Shown piece after piece: positions 10,139 to 18,859 of a DNA stretch of 64,000 nucleotides (position 1 is its first letter; each line of letters starts with the position of its first letter). The stretch is from NCBI GenBank assembly GCA_963813415.1, contig CAWEYW010000009.1:806001-870000 (forward strand), given 5' to 3'. The notes under the pieces were generated by a model. That model worked only from the letters and a program-made list of their open reading frames with translations. It did no database searches and had not been told where the DNA came from. This DNA comes from CAIWHR01 sp963813415. Its GTDB lineage: Bacteria; Pseudomonadota; Gammaproteobacteria; Burkholderiales; Casimicrobiaceae. Position numbers and translations under genes: made by a program.

Positions 10139-10822
10139 ATGTCCCGCTTCGCTGTTGCACTGCTGACCGCACTGGGGCTGCTGCTCGTGAGCGCCGTGGT
10201 CCACGCCGCGGGGGATGCGCTGGCATGCCCTTCCGCCGATGCGGAGCCGACCGCCGCAACGGCTCCGCGCGATGCCGCGAACGAGTCGCTCTTCACCCGG
10301 CCGGAAGAAAGCGTTCCTGCGAACAAGCGCACGTCCCGCGGCCTCTATCTCACCGCCCAGGACGCCTACGATCTCTTGCGGGAAGATGCAGCAACGGTTC
10401 TGTTCATCGACGTGCGCACGCGCGGCGAGCTGCAGTTCATCGGCATGCCCACACTGGTCGATGCGCATGTGCCTTATCTGATCGAAGCCGACCCGCTGCA
10501 ATGGGACGAGGTGGCATCCTCGTTCAAGCTCGTGCCCAACGTGGCATTCGTGGCGGGAGTCGATCGACGCCTGACGCAAAAGGGCCTGGGCAAGGACGCT
10601 CGCGTGATCGTCATCTGCCAGGCCGGCTTGCGGGCAGCCCCCGCGGTGAATGCGCTGACGCAGGCCGGCTACCGCAACGTGTACACGGTCATCGACGGCT
10701 TCGAGGGCGACCCTGTCGCCGACGGACCGACCCGCGGCCAGCGGATCGTCAATGGCTGGCGCAATGCCAACCTGCCGTGGACTACGCGCCTGGATCGGAC
10801 GCGCATGTACGGGCTCGACTGA
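10139..10822 (+). CDS. Exported rhodanese-domain protein
   Basis: 227 aa with an N-terminal signal peptide (MSRFAVALLTALGLLLVSAV, cleavage after VHAAG) followed by a single rhodanese domain from about residue 65. The catalytic cysteine is about residue 160 in VIVICQAGLRAAPAV, with the start of the domain at LFIDVRTRGELQFIG. It probably transfers or senses sulfane sulfur in the periplasm. The C-terminal tail NGWRNANLPWTTRLD resembles exported rhodaneses of redox or sulfur systems. A ribosome site GGGAAGG precedes ATG 10139. No partner gene adjoins it; it converges on ppdK. Confidence 0.85.
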   Translation: MSRFAVALLTALGLLLVSAVVHAAGDALACPSADAEPTAATAPRDAANESLFTRPEESVPANKRTSRGLYLTAQDAYDLLREDAATVLFIDVRTRGELQFIGMPTLVDAHVPYLIEADPLQWDEVASSFKLVPNVAFVAGVDRRLTQKGLGKDARVIVICQAGLRAAPAVNALTQAGYRNVYTVIDGFEGDPVADGPTRGQRIVNGWRNANLPWTTRLDRTRMYGLD

Positions 10823-10888
10823 TCGCGCACGCGTGATCCCCCCCATCGCAGGAGCGCACACGTCCTGCGGCACTCCCAGCGCTGAACA

Positions 10889-13687
10889 TCAGGTTGCCAC
10901 CGCCGCGCCGTGGCCTTCCTCGCTCAGCGCGGCCTGCGCAGCGGCGAGTCGCGCAATCGGCACGCGCGGCGCGGAGCAGGACACGTAATCGAGTCCGGCC
11001 TCGTGGCAGAAGCGGACCGACGCCGGATGTCCGCCGTGTTCCCCGCAGATGCCGATGACGAGGTCGGGACGGGCACTGCGCCCCTCCTCGACGGCGAGGC
11101 GCATCAGGCGCCCGACGCCCTTCGCATCCAGCACTTCGAATGGATTGTCCGGGAGGATCCCGTCGGCGACATATTGCGGCAGGAACTTGTTCTCGGCATC
11201 CTCGCGCGAGAAGGAGAACGTTGCCTGGGTGAGGTCGTTGGTTCCGAACGAGAAGAACTCGGCGACGCCGGCGAGACTCCCTGCGCAAAGGCAGGCGCGC
11301 ACCACCTCGATCATGCTCCCGAACCGGAAGTGGAGCGCAACACCGCACCGCCCCTCGATCTCGGTCCGCGTGGCATCGACGAGCAGCCGGACGCGTTCGA
11401 GCTCCGCGGCATCGCAGACCTGCGGCACCATGATCTCCGGATGCACTTCGATGCCTTGCTGCGCACATTCGGCGGCCGCCTCGAGGATGGCCCGGATCTG
11501 CATCTCGTAGATCTCAGGATAGGTGATCCCCAGCCGCACGCCGCGATGGCCCAGCATGGGATTGACCTCCGAGAGCATCCGAACTTTCCTGAGCATGGTC
11601 TCCCGGCGGGCGAGCAGCGCGTCATCCCGATGGGATTCGTGGTACCGGACGAGGCTCTCCTGCAATTTGCCGAGGCTTTCGACATAATCGCGTGGCAGTT
11701 CCGGATCGAGCAGCCGCAACGTTTCCGGAAGCTCCACCACCGAATGGGTGATGCGTTGCAGGTGATGCAGGTGATCGATCTCGAACTCGAGCTGTGACGC
11801 GGTCGGCAGGAACTCGTGCATCGGCGGATCGAGCAGGCGCACCGTGACGGGCAGGCCGGCCATCGCCTTGAACAGGGCCTTGAAGTCGTCACGCTGAATC
11901 GGCAGCAGTTTGTCGAGCGCGGCGCGGCGTGCCTCCACCGTCTCGGCCAGGATCACCTCCTGCACGATCGGCAGCCGCTGCATGTCATTGAACATCCGTT
12001 CGGTCCGGCACAGACCGATTCCCATCGCGCCGTACTGGCGCGCGCGCGCAGCATCACGCGGCGTGTCCGCATTGGCCAGCACATGCAGGCGGGCGGCCGC
12101 ATCGGCCCACGCGAGAAGCGTGGTGAGCTCAGCGAAAAATTCCGCCTCCACCGTGGGAATCTGTCCGGGATAGACGTTGCCGGTGGTCCCATCGATGGTG
12201 ATGAAGTCGCCCTCGTGCAGCGTCGTGCCGCCGATTTCAGCGCGGCGCTCGTGCACGTCGATGCGGATGGCCTCGCAGCCGGACACGCACGGCTTGCCCA
12301 TGCCGCGCGCAACGACCGCGGCGTGCGAAGTCTTGCCACCGCGCGCGGTGAGGATTCCCTGCGCGGCGAAGAAGCCATGAATATCCTCGGGCTTCGTCTC
12401 TTCCCGCACGAGGAGCACTTTCTCGCCGGTCCGGGCCCGCTGCTCGGCAGTGTCGGCATCGAACACGATCCGGCCCGACGCGGCACCCGGGGACGCGGCC
12501 AGCCCGTGCGCCAGCGGCTCGACGGTGTGCGCGGGATCGAGCGTCGGGACGAGCAGCTGCTCCAGCATGATCGGCGGGATCCGGCCGAGCGCACGCTGCT
12601 TCGGAATCAGGCCACCGGCGAACATCTCCACCGATGTGACCACCATGGCCCGTGCGTTCATCTTGCCGTTGCGCGTCTGCAGGCAATACAGCCGTCCCTT
12701 CTCGATCGTGAACTCGAAATCCTGCACTTCCCCGTAGTGTGCCTCCAGCCTGTCGCGAAGCGCACCGAGCTGGCGAAACAGGTCGGGCATCTCCTGCGCC
12801 ATCTGGGCGATCGGCTTCGGCGTGCGAATGCCGGCGACCACATCCTCGCCCTGGGCATTGATCAGGTACTCGCCGTAGATCGCGTTCTCGCCGGTGGCCG
12901 GGTTGCGGGTGAAGCCGACTCCTGTCGCCGAGTCGTCGCCCATGTTGCCGAACACCATCGCCATCACGCTGACAGCGGTGCCGTTCGCCATCGCGGGGGT
13001 GATCCGGAATTGCCGGCGGTAGTCGACCGCACGCTTGCCGTTCCACGAGCGGAATACCGCCTCGATCGCCTGCTGCAGCTGCTCGTACGGATCCTCGGGG
13101 AACGGATGACCGGTCTCCTGGCGGCAGATCACCAGAAACTGCTCGCACAGCGCCTGCAGCGCGTCGGCTGGAAGGTCCACGTCGTGCACCGCCCCGTACT
13201 GGCGCTTGACGGTGGTCATCGCCTCGTCGAAGGCCTGGTCGGCAACGCCCATGGCAATCTTGCTGAACAGCTGGATGAAACGGCGCCAGGCATCGTAGCC
13301 GAAGCGCGGGTTGCCCGTGGCGCGGATCAGTCCTTGCAGCGTCGCGCGATTGAGTCCGAGGTTGAGGATCGTGTCCATCATTCCCGGCATCGACATCGCC
13401 GAACCGGAGCGCACCGACACGAGCAGCGGCTTCGCCGTGTCGCCGAAGCCCTTGCCGGTCTTGCGCTCGAGCTCCACGATCTGCGTGCGCACTTCAGCCA
13501 TCAGTCCATCGGGAAGCCGATAGCCATCGAGATAGGCGAGGCAAGTCGCTGCCGTGATGATGAAGCCCGGCGGAACGTTGAGACCGATCTGGGTCATGGC
13601 ACAAAGGTTCGCGCCCTTGCCGCCCAGGTTCATCTTGTCAGCGGGGTTGCCGTCTTCGAAGGTGCAGATGAATCCCGGTCCGCTCAT
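10889..13687 (-). CDS. ppdK: Pyruvate, phosphate dikinase
   Basis: 932-aa enzyme interconverting pyruvate + ATP + Pi with phosphoenolpyruvate + AMP + PPi. The N-terminal ATP-grasp domain begins MNLGGKGANLCAMTQIGLNV; the swivelling phosphohistidine is about residue 455 in TARGGKTSHAAVVARGMGKP; the C-terminal TIM barrel carries GICGEHGGHP with the catalytic cysteine. Length fits PPDK rather than PEP synthase (~790 aa). ATG 13687 follows GGGAACGAG and is preferred over the ATG ten codons upstream, because the conserved N-terminus starts here. It lies 36 bases after the CBS gene on the same strand, probably co-transcribed. Confidence 0.95.
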   Translation of the reverse strand: MSGPGFICTFEDGNPADKMNLGGKGANLCAMTQIGLNVPPGFIITAATCLAYLDGYRLPDGLMAEVRTQIVELERKTGKGFGDTAKPLLVSVRSGSAMSMPGMMDTILNLGLNRATLQGLIRATGNPRFGYDAWRRFIQLFSKIAMGVADQAFDEAMTTVKRQYGAVHDVDLPADALQALCEQFLVICRQETGHPFPEDPYEQLQQAIEAVFRSWNGKRAVDYRRQFRITPAMANGTAVSVMAMVFGNMGDDSATGVGFTRNPATGENAIYGEYLINAQGEDVVAGIRTPKPIAQMAQEMPDLFRQLGALRDRLEAHYGEVQDFEFTIEKGRLYCLQTRNGKMNARAMVVTSVEMFAGGLIPKQRALGRIPPIMLEQLLVPTLDPAHTVEPLAHGLAASPGAASGRIVFDADTAEQRARTGEKVLLVREETKPEDIHGFFAAQGILTARGGKTSHAAVVARGMGKPCVSGCEAIRIDVHERRAEIGGTTLHEGDFITIDGTTGNVYPGQIPTVEAEFFAELTTLLAWADAAARLHVLANADTPRDAARARQYGAMGIGLCRTERMFNDMQRLPIVQEVILAETVEARRAALDKLLPIQRDDFKALFKAMAGLPVTVRLLDPPMHEFLPTASQLEFEIDHLHHLQRITHSVVELPETLRLLDPELPRDYVESLGKLQESLVRYHESHRDDALLARRETMLRKVRMLSEVNPMLGHRGVRLGITYPEIYEMQIRAILEAAAECAQQGIEVHPEIMVPQVCDAAELERVRLLVDATRTEIEGRCGVALHFRFGSMIEVVRACLCAGSLAGVAEFFSFGTNDLTQATFSFSREDAENKFLPQYVADGILPDNPFEVLDAKGVGRLMRLAVEEGRSARPDLVIGICGEHGGHPASVRFCHEAGLDYVSCSAPRVPIARLAAAQAALSEEGHGAAVAT

Positions 13688-13723
13688 CTCGTTCCCACGA
13701 ACGCCACGACTGCGCACAGCATG

Positions 13724-14176
13724 CTACGTCCGCGCCTGCATCTCGCGTTGCCGACCACGCTGTCCCAGTTCCGCCAGCTCGGAAAGGTCACTGACAACTC
13801 TCGGCAGCATGTCGTCGACACTGACGATCCCGACAAGCACTCCCGCTGCGTTGATGACCGGCATCCGGCGGATCCCCTTCGCGTGCATCAGGTGCAGGGT
13901 GTCGCCATAACTGTCGCTCTCCTGCGCGGTGACCAGCTCTCCCCACGACAGAAGATCGCCAAGCGTCATGACCTTGGGGTCGAGGCCGCGCGCCACCGCC
14001 TCGACCACGATGTCGCGGTCCGTGATGATCCCGATCGGCATTCGTTCAGCATCGGCACGATCGACAACGATGACATCGCCGACGTGATGCTGGCGCATCA
14101 GGTTCGCTGCGGCGCTGAGCGTCGTTGCCCGCTCGGCACAAACGACATTACGGTTGCAAACGTCTCCGATCCGCAT
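13724..14176 (-). CDS. Two-CBS-domain protein
   Basis: 150-aa cytoplasmic protein consisting almost wholly of a CBS pair: MRIGDVCNRNVVCAERATTL through GIITDRDIVVEAVARG, then VMTLGDLL through GIRRMPVINAAGVLVGIVS. CBS pairs bind adenosyl nucleotides and act as energy or redox sensors. ATG 14176 starts at the first CBS strand; an in-frame extension to 14278 is low-complexity. Immediately upstream of ppdK, whose reaction consumes or makes AMP and PPi, it may sense or regulate that step, which is inference. An FNR/Dnr-type palindrome lies 129 bases before the start. Confidence 0.85.
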   Translation of the reverse strand: MRIGDVCNRNVVCAERATTLSAAANLMRQHHVGDVIVVDRADAERMPIGIITDRDIVVEAVARGLDPKVMTLGDLLSWGELVTAQESDSYGDTLHLMHAKGIRRMPVINAAGVLVGIVSVDDMLPRVVSDLSELAELGQRGRQREMQART

Positions 14177-14304
14177 GGGGCACCTTTCCGTTTGCGCTTG
14201 CGACGCTCGTCCTGCTGGGGACGCGACAAAGCACCACCGTCGCGCGCGATCTGCACGCCTTCCAACACACGCTTCCATCGAACCACGCGAGGCACACGGC
14301 TCGA

Positions 14305-14318
14305 TTGACGGATGTCAA
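14305..14318. promoter_or_regulatory. FNR/Dnr-type palindromic operator 1
   Basis: TTGACGGATGTCAA is a perfect TTGAC-N4-GTCAA inverted repeat, matching the CRP/FNR-superfamily half-site TTGA. Centred about 135 bases upstream of the CBS-ppdK start codon, it would place a class II start site near 14270 with a leader of about 94 nt. It also lies 75 bases past the end of the diguanylate cyclase gene. A near-identical copy is at 16112. Confidence 0.55.
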
Positions 14319-14392
14319 GCAGAAGCCCGGCGCACGGTGCGCACAGGTCGTCGAGGGGCCCTCTGCCTTCCGTCACCGCAGGTTCGCACACG

Positions 14393-16024
14393 CTATGCGG
14401 CACGGTGCATTGGCGCGGCAGCCCACCGTCCTCGACCGAGGGCCTTGGCCTCGTACATGGCTGCGTCTGCACAGTGCAGCAATTCACCGGCGTTCAGCGC
14501 GCATCCTGGGTACAGGGCGATGCCGATGCTCACCGATATGTAGGCGATCTGCCCTGGCAGCTCGTAGGGTTCCGCAAGGGACGCCACCAGGTGGGCGGCC
14601 ACTTTCGCAGCGCCTTCGGCATCCGTGTTCGGCAGCAGTACCGCGAATTCGTCGCCACCGATGCGCGCTCCAAGATCCGACTCGCGTACTCCAGCCTTCA
14701 GTCGTCGTGCAGCGGTGCGCAACAGCTCGTCGCCGACCGCATGACCGCAGGTGTCATTGACCGCCTTGAAGCCGTCGAGGTCCGCGTAGAGCACCGCCAG
14801 GGTCGCGCCGGTCCGGGCTGCAAGCAGCATCGCCTGCTGGACGGAGGCTTCGAAGAGCGCACGATTGGCGAGACCGGTGAGCGCATCATGATGCGCACGG
14901 TGCAGGGCGGACTGCAGGAGCTCGGAGGCCTGCGTCAACGCGCAGCCCACCTCGTCGGGTTCTTGCAGGGGCAGGCGGCGAACGTAAACCCGTTCGCCGC
15001 GGCCCAGGGCATTCGCTGGCTCGGTCAACGCACGAATCGCCGCACTGACCTTTCCGCCGATGACCGCAGCCAGGGCCAGGCTCGCAGCCAACAATGCGAC
15101 CACCGCGATCGCAAGCGTGAGCAGCGTCTGGCGCAGGTCGCCGAGGAGACTCGCCTTCGGCACCGCGACGGCTACCGACCAGTTCGACTCGACCGCACGG
15201 CTGAAAGCGATGTAACTTGGAATGCCTTCGAGGGTGGCCGTTTCGAACGAGTCCTCTCGCTGCAGGGCCATCCTGCGTACGAGTTCCGGCGCACCCTTCT
15301 GCCCGAGGAAGCGTTCCATCTCGTGCGTGCGGGCGACCACGGTCCCGGTGCTATCGAAGATGCCGGCGATCCACCCTTCCGGGAGCCGCTCCCGGCTCAG
15401 GATGGCGCCGAGCTGTTCGGGCGATACACCGGCCGCGAGGAGATAGGCGACGGCCCCGCCGCGTACTGCGGGAACGCCGATCGCCAGAAATGGCCTCCCG
15501 GTCGCGGCGCCTTTGAACAGGTCGGTCACCACCGGTACGCCCGTGCGTGCCGCGTCACGAAGCGCGGCTTGGCCCTCGACGGGCAGTGGCATGCCGGATG
15601 GGAGGAGCGTGTTCATGCGCTGCTGGCCATCGCGATCGAAAAGCACGATGTTGCTGACCTGCATTGCGCCCAGCACGCCGGTGGCTTGCGCCTGGAAGCG
15701 CGCCAGGTCGTCGGCGGCAAGGTAAGGCGACGACGCGAGCGCCACCAGTGCTGCGCGGTACCCCGCCACCTCACGATCGACGGCGGCAATGAGCGCCCGC
15801 GCCATGATGACGGAGTCCCTGACCAGGCGTTGCTGCTGGTGCTGGTAATCGAGGTACAGGAGTCCGGCAGCGAGCAGCGAAAGCGGCACCACGCTTCCCA
15901 TGACGAGGAGCGCCAGCCAGAAGCGGACGGTATGCGGCCTCGGCCAGGCGCCGCTCGGGTGGTGCCCTGCGGCCTCCGTTGCAGTGCCAGGCAAGCGTAT
16001 CTGCCCGCGCTGCCGTGCAGACAT
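14393..16024 (-). CDS. Membrane diguanylate cyclase with periplasmic sensor domain
   Basis: 543 aa. A membrane helix (FWLALLVMGSVVPLSLLAAG) is followed by a periplasmic dCache-like region of about 240 residues, a second helix (LLTLAIAVVALLAASLALAA), a HAMP-like linker and a C-terminal GGDEF domain. The active-site loop is intact (ARIGGDEFAVLL) and the inhibitory I-site RxxD (RESD) sits five residues before it, so it should make c-di-GMP and be feedback-inhibited. No EAL domain. ATG 16024 is chosen because GGGAAAG lies 7 bases upstream; ATG 16093 and 16054 are in frame. An FNR/Dnr-type box lies 88 bases upstream. Confidence 0.9.
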   Translation of the reverse strand: MSARQRGQIRLPGTATEAAGHHPSGAWPRPHTVRFWLALLVMGSVVPLSLLAAGLLYLDYQHQQQRLVRDSVIMARALIAAVDREVAGYRAALVALASSPYLAADDLARFQAQATGVLGAMQVSNIVLFDRDGQQRMNTLLPSGMPLPVEGQAALRDAARTGVPVVTDLFKGAATGRPFLAIGVPAVRGGAVAYLLAAGVSPEQLGAILSRERLPEGWIAGIFDSTGTVVARTHEMERFLGQKGAPELVRRMALQREDSFETATLEGIPSYIAFSRAVESNWSVAVAVPKASLLGDLRQTLLTLAIAVVALLAASLALAAVIGGKVSAAIRALTEPANALGRGERVYVRRLPLQEPDEVGCALTQASELLQSALHRAHHDALTGLANRALFEASVQQAMLLAARTGATLAVLYADLDGFKAVNDTCGHAVGDELLRTAARRLKAGVRESDLGARIGGDEFAVLLPNTDAEGAAKVAAHLVASLAEPYELPGQIAYISVSIGIALYPGCALNAGELLHCADAAMYEAKALGRGRWAAAPMHRAA

Positions 16025-16374
16025 TCCCCTGCTTTCCCGTGTCGGCGCGTACATGTTGGCGCGACGTTGCCTCTCCCCCAGCCATCGCATCACGCGTCGC
16101 GTAGGCCGCGATTGACGGTTGTCAACGGTGCGTCATCGCGCACTTTCTTTCGATGGTCGACGTGAACGCGCAGCAACGGACGGTAGCCTCGCCCCGATCG
16201 GGCTCGTCCTGCGACTTCCGAAACATCGGTCGCCCGCTAATTCGCCAGCTTCCTCCTCGACGGCGATGCTGATTTTCGTCACAATCCATGCCGCCCGCGT
16301 AGCGTCCACCTGTTCCACATCGTTCCCGAGGTCCCCTGAGCGCCGTCGCCACTGCCGAGCTCGTACTCCGCCCG
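16025..16374. other. Intergenic region between divergent cyclase and GNAT genes
   Basis: About 350 bases without a supported gene. It holds the upstream part of the diguanylate cyclase leader (in-frame ATGs at 16054 and 16093), the palindrome at 16112-16125, and the possible 5' extension of the GNAT gene from CTG 16336. I see no other structured element. Confidence 0.5.
16112..16125. promoter_or_regulatory. FNR/Dnr-type palindromic operator 2
   Basis: TTGACGGTTGTCAA, a perfect TTGAC-N4-GTCAA inverted repeat. With flanks, CGATTGACGG-N-TGTCAA is shared with the copy at 14305, differing at one central base. A class II start site would fall near 16077 on the minus strand, upstream of cyclase ATG 16024, which agrees with the chosen start. 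Confidence 0.55.
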
Positions 16375-16869
16375 TTGACGCCCGCCGATGCCGCCGCGTA
16401 TCGCGCCTTGCGGCTGCGCGCACTCGCCGAGTTTCCCGATGCGTTCACCTCGAGTGTCGAAGAGGAGGCGCCGCGTGCCGAAGAGTGGTCGCGCAAGCGT
16501 CTCGAGCCGCGCCAGGACCACGTTCTCCTTGCCGCGTTCGTGAACGGCGTGCTCGCAGGCACGGCCGGCCTGGAGCGCCGCCCGCGCATCAAGGAGCGCC
16601 ACAAGGCGCTGCTCTACGGCATGTATGTCGCGCCGGAGCATGCCGGGCGACGCATCGGGCGCAGGCTCGTCGACGCGATCCTTGCCGAGGCGCGCCGCTG
16701 GCCGGGGCTCGAGCAGATCACACTGACGGTCACCCGGTCCAATGCGCGGGCGCAACGACTGTATCTCGATGCGGGATTCATCACCTTCGGGATCGAGCAT
16801 CGCGCGATGAAGGTCGGCGATACGTACTTCGACAAGGAACACATGGTGCTCTTCCTCAACGGATCATGA
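16375..16869 (+). CDS. GNAT-family N-acetyltransferase
   Basis: 164 aa from the TTG used here. The acetyl-CoA pyrophosphate loop is MYVAPEHAGRRIGRRLVDAI (about residues 82-101), followed by the typical beta5-alpha4 element VTRSNARAQRLYLDAGF. Homologues usually begin with a strand like ELVLRPLTPADAAAYRALRL, whose first residues lie before TTG 16375; a non-canonical CTG at 16336 would include it. The stop overlaps the ATG of the iron alcohol dehydrogenase (ATGA). Substrate unknown; a small amine or protein N-terminus is typical. Confidence 0.8.
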   Translation: MTPADAAAYRALRLRALAEFPDAFTSSVEEEAPRAEEWSRKRLEPRQDHVLLAAFVNGVLAGTAGLERRPRIKERHKALLYGMYVAPEHAGRRIGRRLVDAILAEARRWPGLEQITLTVTRSNARAQRLYLDAGFITFGIEHRAMKVGDTYFDKEHMVLFLNGS

Positions 16870-18035
16870 CCATCGAACGCTTTGCCTTTCCCACCACGAT
16901 TCACTTCGGCCCGGGCGCCCGCAAGCTGGTGGCGCAGCATCTGCAACAGCAGGGATTGAAACGGCCCCTGATCGTGACCGACCAGGGCGTCGCCGCCCTG
17001 CCCCTGCTCCCCTCGTTTCGCGGCGATCTCGGCAGCCTCGATGTCGAGGTGTATTCCGAGATCTGGGGCAACCCGGTGCGCAGCCAGGTCATGGAGGGCG
17101 CGGCCGCATTCAAGGCCCATCGTGCAGACAGCGTGATCGGACTCGGCGGCGGCGCGGCTCTCGACGTGGCCAAGGCCGTGGCGCTGATGGCGGTGCACGA
17201 CGGGGACGTCCTCGAATACGCCTGGGACCACCCGCAGGTGCGCCCCATCGAGCATGCGCTGCCGTACTTCGTCGCCCTGCCCACCACGGCGGGAACCGGA
17301 TCCGAAGTGGGTCGCTCGAGCGTGGTCTCCGATGATGTCACGCACGTGAAGAAGATCATCTTCTCGCCGGCGCTGCTCGCCAAGGTGGTATTCGCCGATC
17401 CGGAGCTGACACTGGGACTGCCACCGGCAATCACTGCGGCGACGGGCATGGACGCGCTCACCCACAACGTGGAGTCGTACCTGTCGCCGGCCTACCATCC
17501 CCTGTGCGACGGCATCGCGCTGGAAGGCGTGCGCATTGCCGCGCGCGCGCTGCCGATCGCGGTGCGCGACGGCAACGACCTGCAGGCACGCAGCGACATG
17601 CTGATGAGCTCCATGATGGGCGCGATCGCGTTCCAGAAGGATCTCGGTGCGGTGCATTCGTGCGCGCATGCGCTTTCCACGGTCGCCGATCTGCACCACG
17701 GTCTCGCCAACGGCATCATGATCGACCACGTGATGCGCTTCAACCTGCCGTCGGCGACGGCGAAGATGGCCGAACTCGCCCGCGTAGCCCGCGTTGCGGG
17801 TGTGGCCACGATGCCCGACACGGCAGCCGCCCAGGCCTTCATTGCCTGGCTCGTGCAGCTCAAGCAGCAACTGGGCATCCCCGCGCGACTTGGCCTGCTG
17901 CAGGCGGCACGGCCGGTACGGCGCGAGGACATTCCCGCGCTGGTGGAAGTCGCGATCGCCGACATCTGTCACCAGACCAATCCGCGCCGCTGCGAGCGGG
18001 CGGATTTCGAGCGCATTTTCGCCGAGGCCATCTGA
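16866..18035 (+). CDS. Iron-containing (group III) alcohol dehydrogenase
   Basis: 389-aa NAD(P)-dependent dehydrogenase. The dinucleotide motif is SVIGLGGGAALDVAKA (about residue 90) and the ATAGTGSEV-type loop is PTTAGTGSEVGRSSV. Metal ligands are expected in ITAATGMDALTHNVE (Asp, His) and in HALSTVADLHHGLANGIM (two His). It interconverts an alcohol and aldehyde or semialdehyde. The ATG overlaps the GNAT stop, and a PuuD-like hydrolase and aldehyde dehydrogenase follow within 30 bases, so a hydroxy- or amino-aldehyde intermediate is likely. gamma-Hydroxybutyrate dehydrogenase-like activity is one possibility. Confidence 0.9.
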   Translation: MTIERFAFPTTIHFGPGARKLVAQHLQQQGLKRPLIVTDQGVAALPLLPSFRGDLGSLDVEVYSEIWGNPVRSQVMEGAAAFKAHRADSVIGLGGGAALDVAKAVALMAVHDGDVLEYAWDHPQVRPIEHALPYFVALPTTAGTGSEVGRSSVVSDDVTHVKKIIFSPALLAKVVFADPELTLGLPPAITAATGMDALTHNVESYLSPAYHPLCDGIALEGVRIAARALPIAVRDGNDLQARSDMLMSSMMGAIAFQKDLGAVHSCAHALSTVADLHHGLANGIMIDHVMRFNLPSATAKMAELARVARVAGVATMPDTAAAQAFIAWLVQLKQQLGIPARLGLLQAARPVRREDIPALVEVAIADICHQTNPRRCERADFERIFAEAI

Positions 18036-18063
18036 TGGCCGGCCACAACGCAGCGGTGCCGCC

Positions 18064-18852
18064 ATGCTGAAGATCGGCATTTCCGCGTGCTTCTTCCACG
18101 CGGATCCAGAGCGCGCCATTTTCAAGGGCATGACGCTGCAGTACATCGAGCAGAACGTTGCGCATTGGCTCATGCAGCGTGACGTGCTCGCCTTCATGGT
18201 GCCCTCGCCCGAAGGCCCGACCCGCCGCGCAGGCAGCCGCGCGACCGTCGATGCCTACGCCGGCGAGCTCGATGGATTGCTGCTCATGGGCGGCTCCGAT
18301 GTTTGCCCTGCCACGTACGGCGAGACGCCACTGCGGCCGGAATGGAACGGGGACGCGATCCGCGATCAGTACGAGATCGGGCTGCTGCGTGCGTTCGTTG
18401 CCCAGGGCAAGCCGGTGCTCGGAATCTGCCGCGGGGCGCAGGTGATCAACGTCGCGTTCGGCGGCACGCTGTACCAGGATCTCGCGACCCAGCGGCCGGA
18501 CGCGCTGAATCATCGCAACTGGTCGATCTACGCCGAGAACTGCCACGCCACCTCACTCGTCGCCGGGACGCCTCTCGCACGGCTGTATCCGGCGCGCACG
18601 CTGGTAAAGACCAACTCCATCCATCACCAGGCAGTCAAGGATCCCGGTCGCGACCTCGTCGTGGAAGCGTGGTCGGAGCCGGACCATGTCGTCGAGGCCC
18701 TGCGCTGGCAGGGTAAATCGTATGTTTTCGGTGTGCAGTGGCACCCCGAATTCCACGACCCGACCGATGCGAGCTTCATCGATGACGGTCCCATCCTGGA
18801 CGATTTCCTGAACGTTGCCGCGACGCATCAGTCGGCGGCCTATGCGCTCTGA
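18064..18852 (+). CDS. puuD: Gamma-glutamyl-gamma-aminobutyrate hydrolase-like class I amidotransferase (peptidase C26)
   Basis: 262 aa. The nucleophile elbow is PVLGICRGAQVINVAFGGTL (Cys about residue 122) and the catalytic His-Glu pair is VFGVQWHPEFH (about residue 222); both are intact. PuuD releases GABA or another amine from its gamma-glutamyl conjugate. The symbol is by family; the true substrate is not proven. It lies between an iron alcohol dehydrogenase and an aldehyde dehydrogenase, and a matching gamma-glutamyl ligase-like gene is at 8571. ATG 18064 follows the preceding stop by 28 bases. Confidence 0.82.
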   Translation: MLKIGISACFFHADPERAIFKGMTLQYIEQNVAHWLMQRDVLAFMVPSPEGPTRRAGSRATVDAYAGELDGLLLMGGSDVCPATYGETPLRPEWNGDAIRDQYEIGLLRAFVAQGKPVLGICRGAQVINVAFGGTLYQDLATQRPDALNHRNWSIYAENCHATSLVAGTPLARLYPARTLVKTNSIHHQAVKDPGRDLVVEAWSEPDHVVEALRWQGKSYVFGVQWHPEFHDPTDASFIDDGPILDDFLNVAATHQSAAYAL

Positions 18853-18859
18853 CCCCACC

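Noticed and set aside
10848..10868. Hairpin GCAGGA / TCCTGC between the rhodanese and ppdK genes
   Set aside because: Only six pairs with a 9-base loop and no following T-run; not a convincing terminator.
9980..10873. Reverse-strand open frame opposite the rhodanese gene
   Set aside because: The forward strand encodes a signal peptide and an intact rhodanese motif; the reverse has neither.
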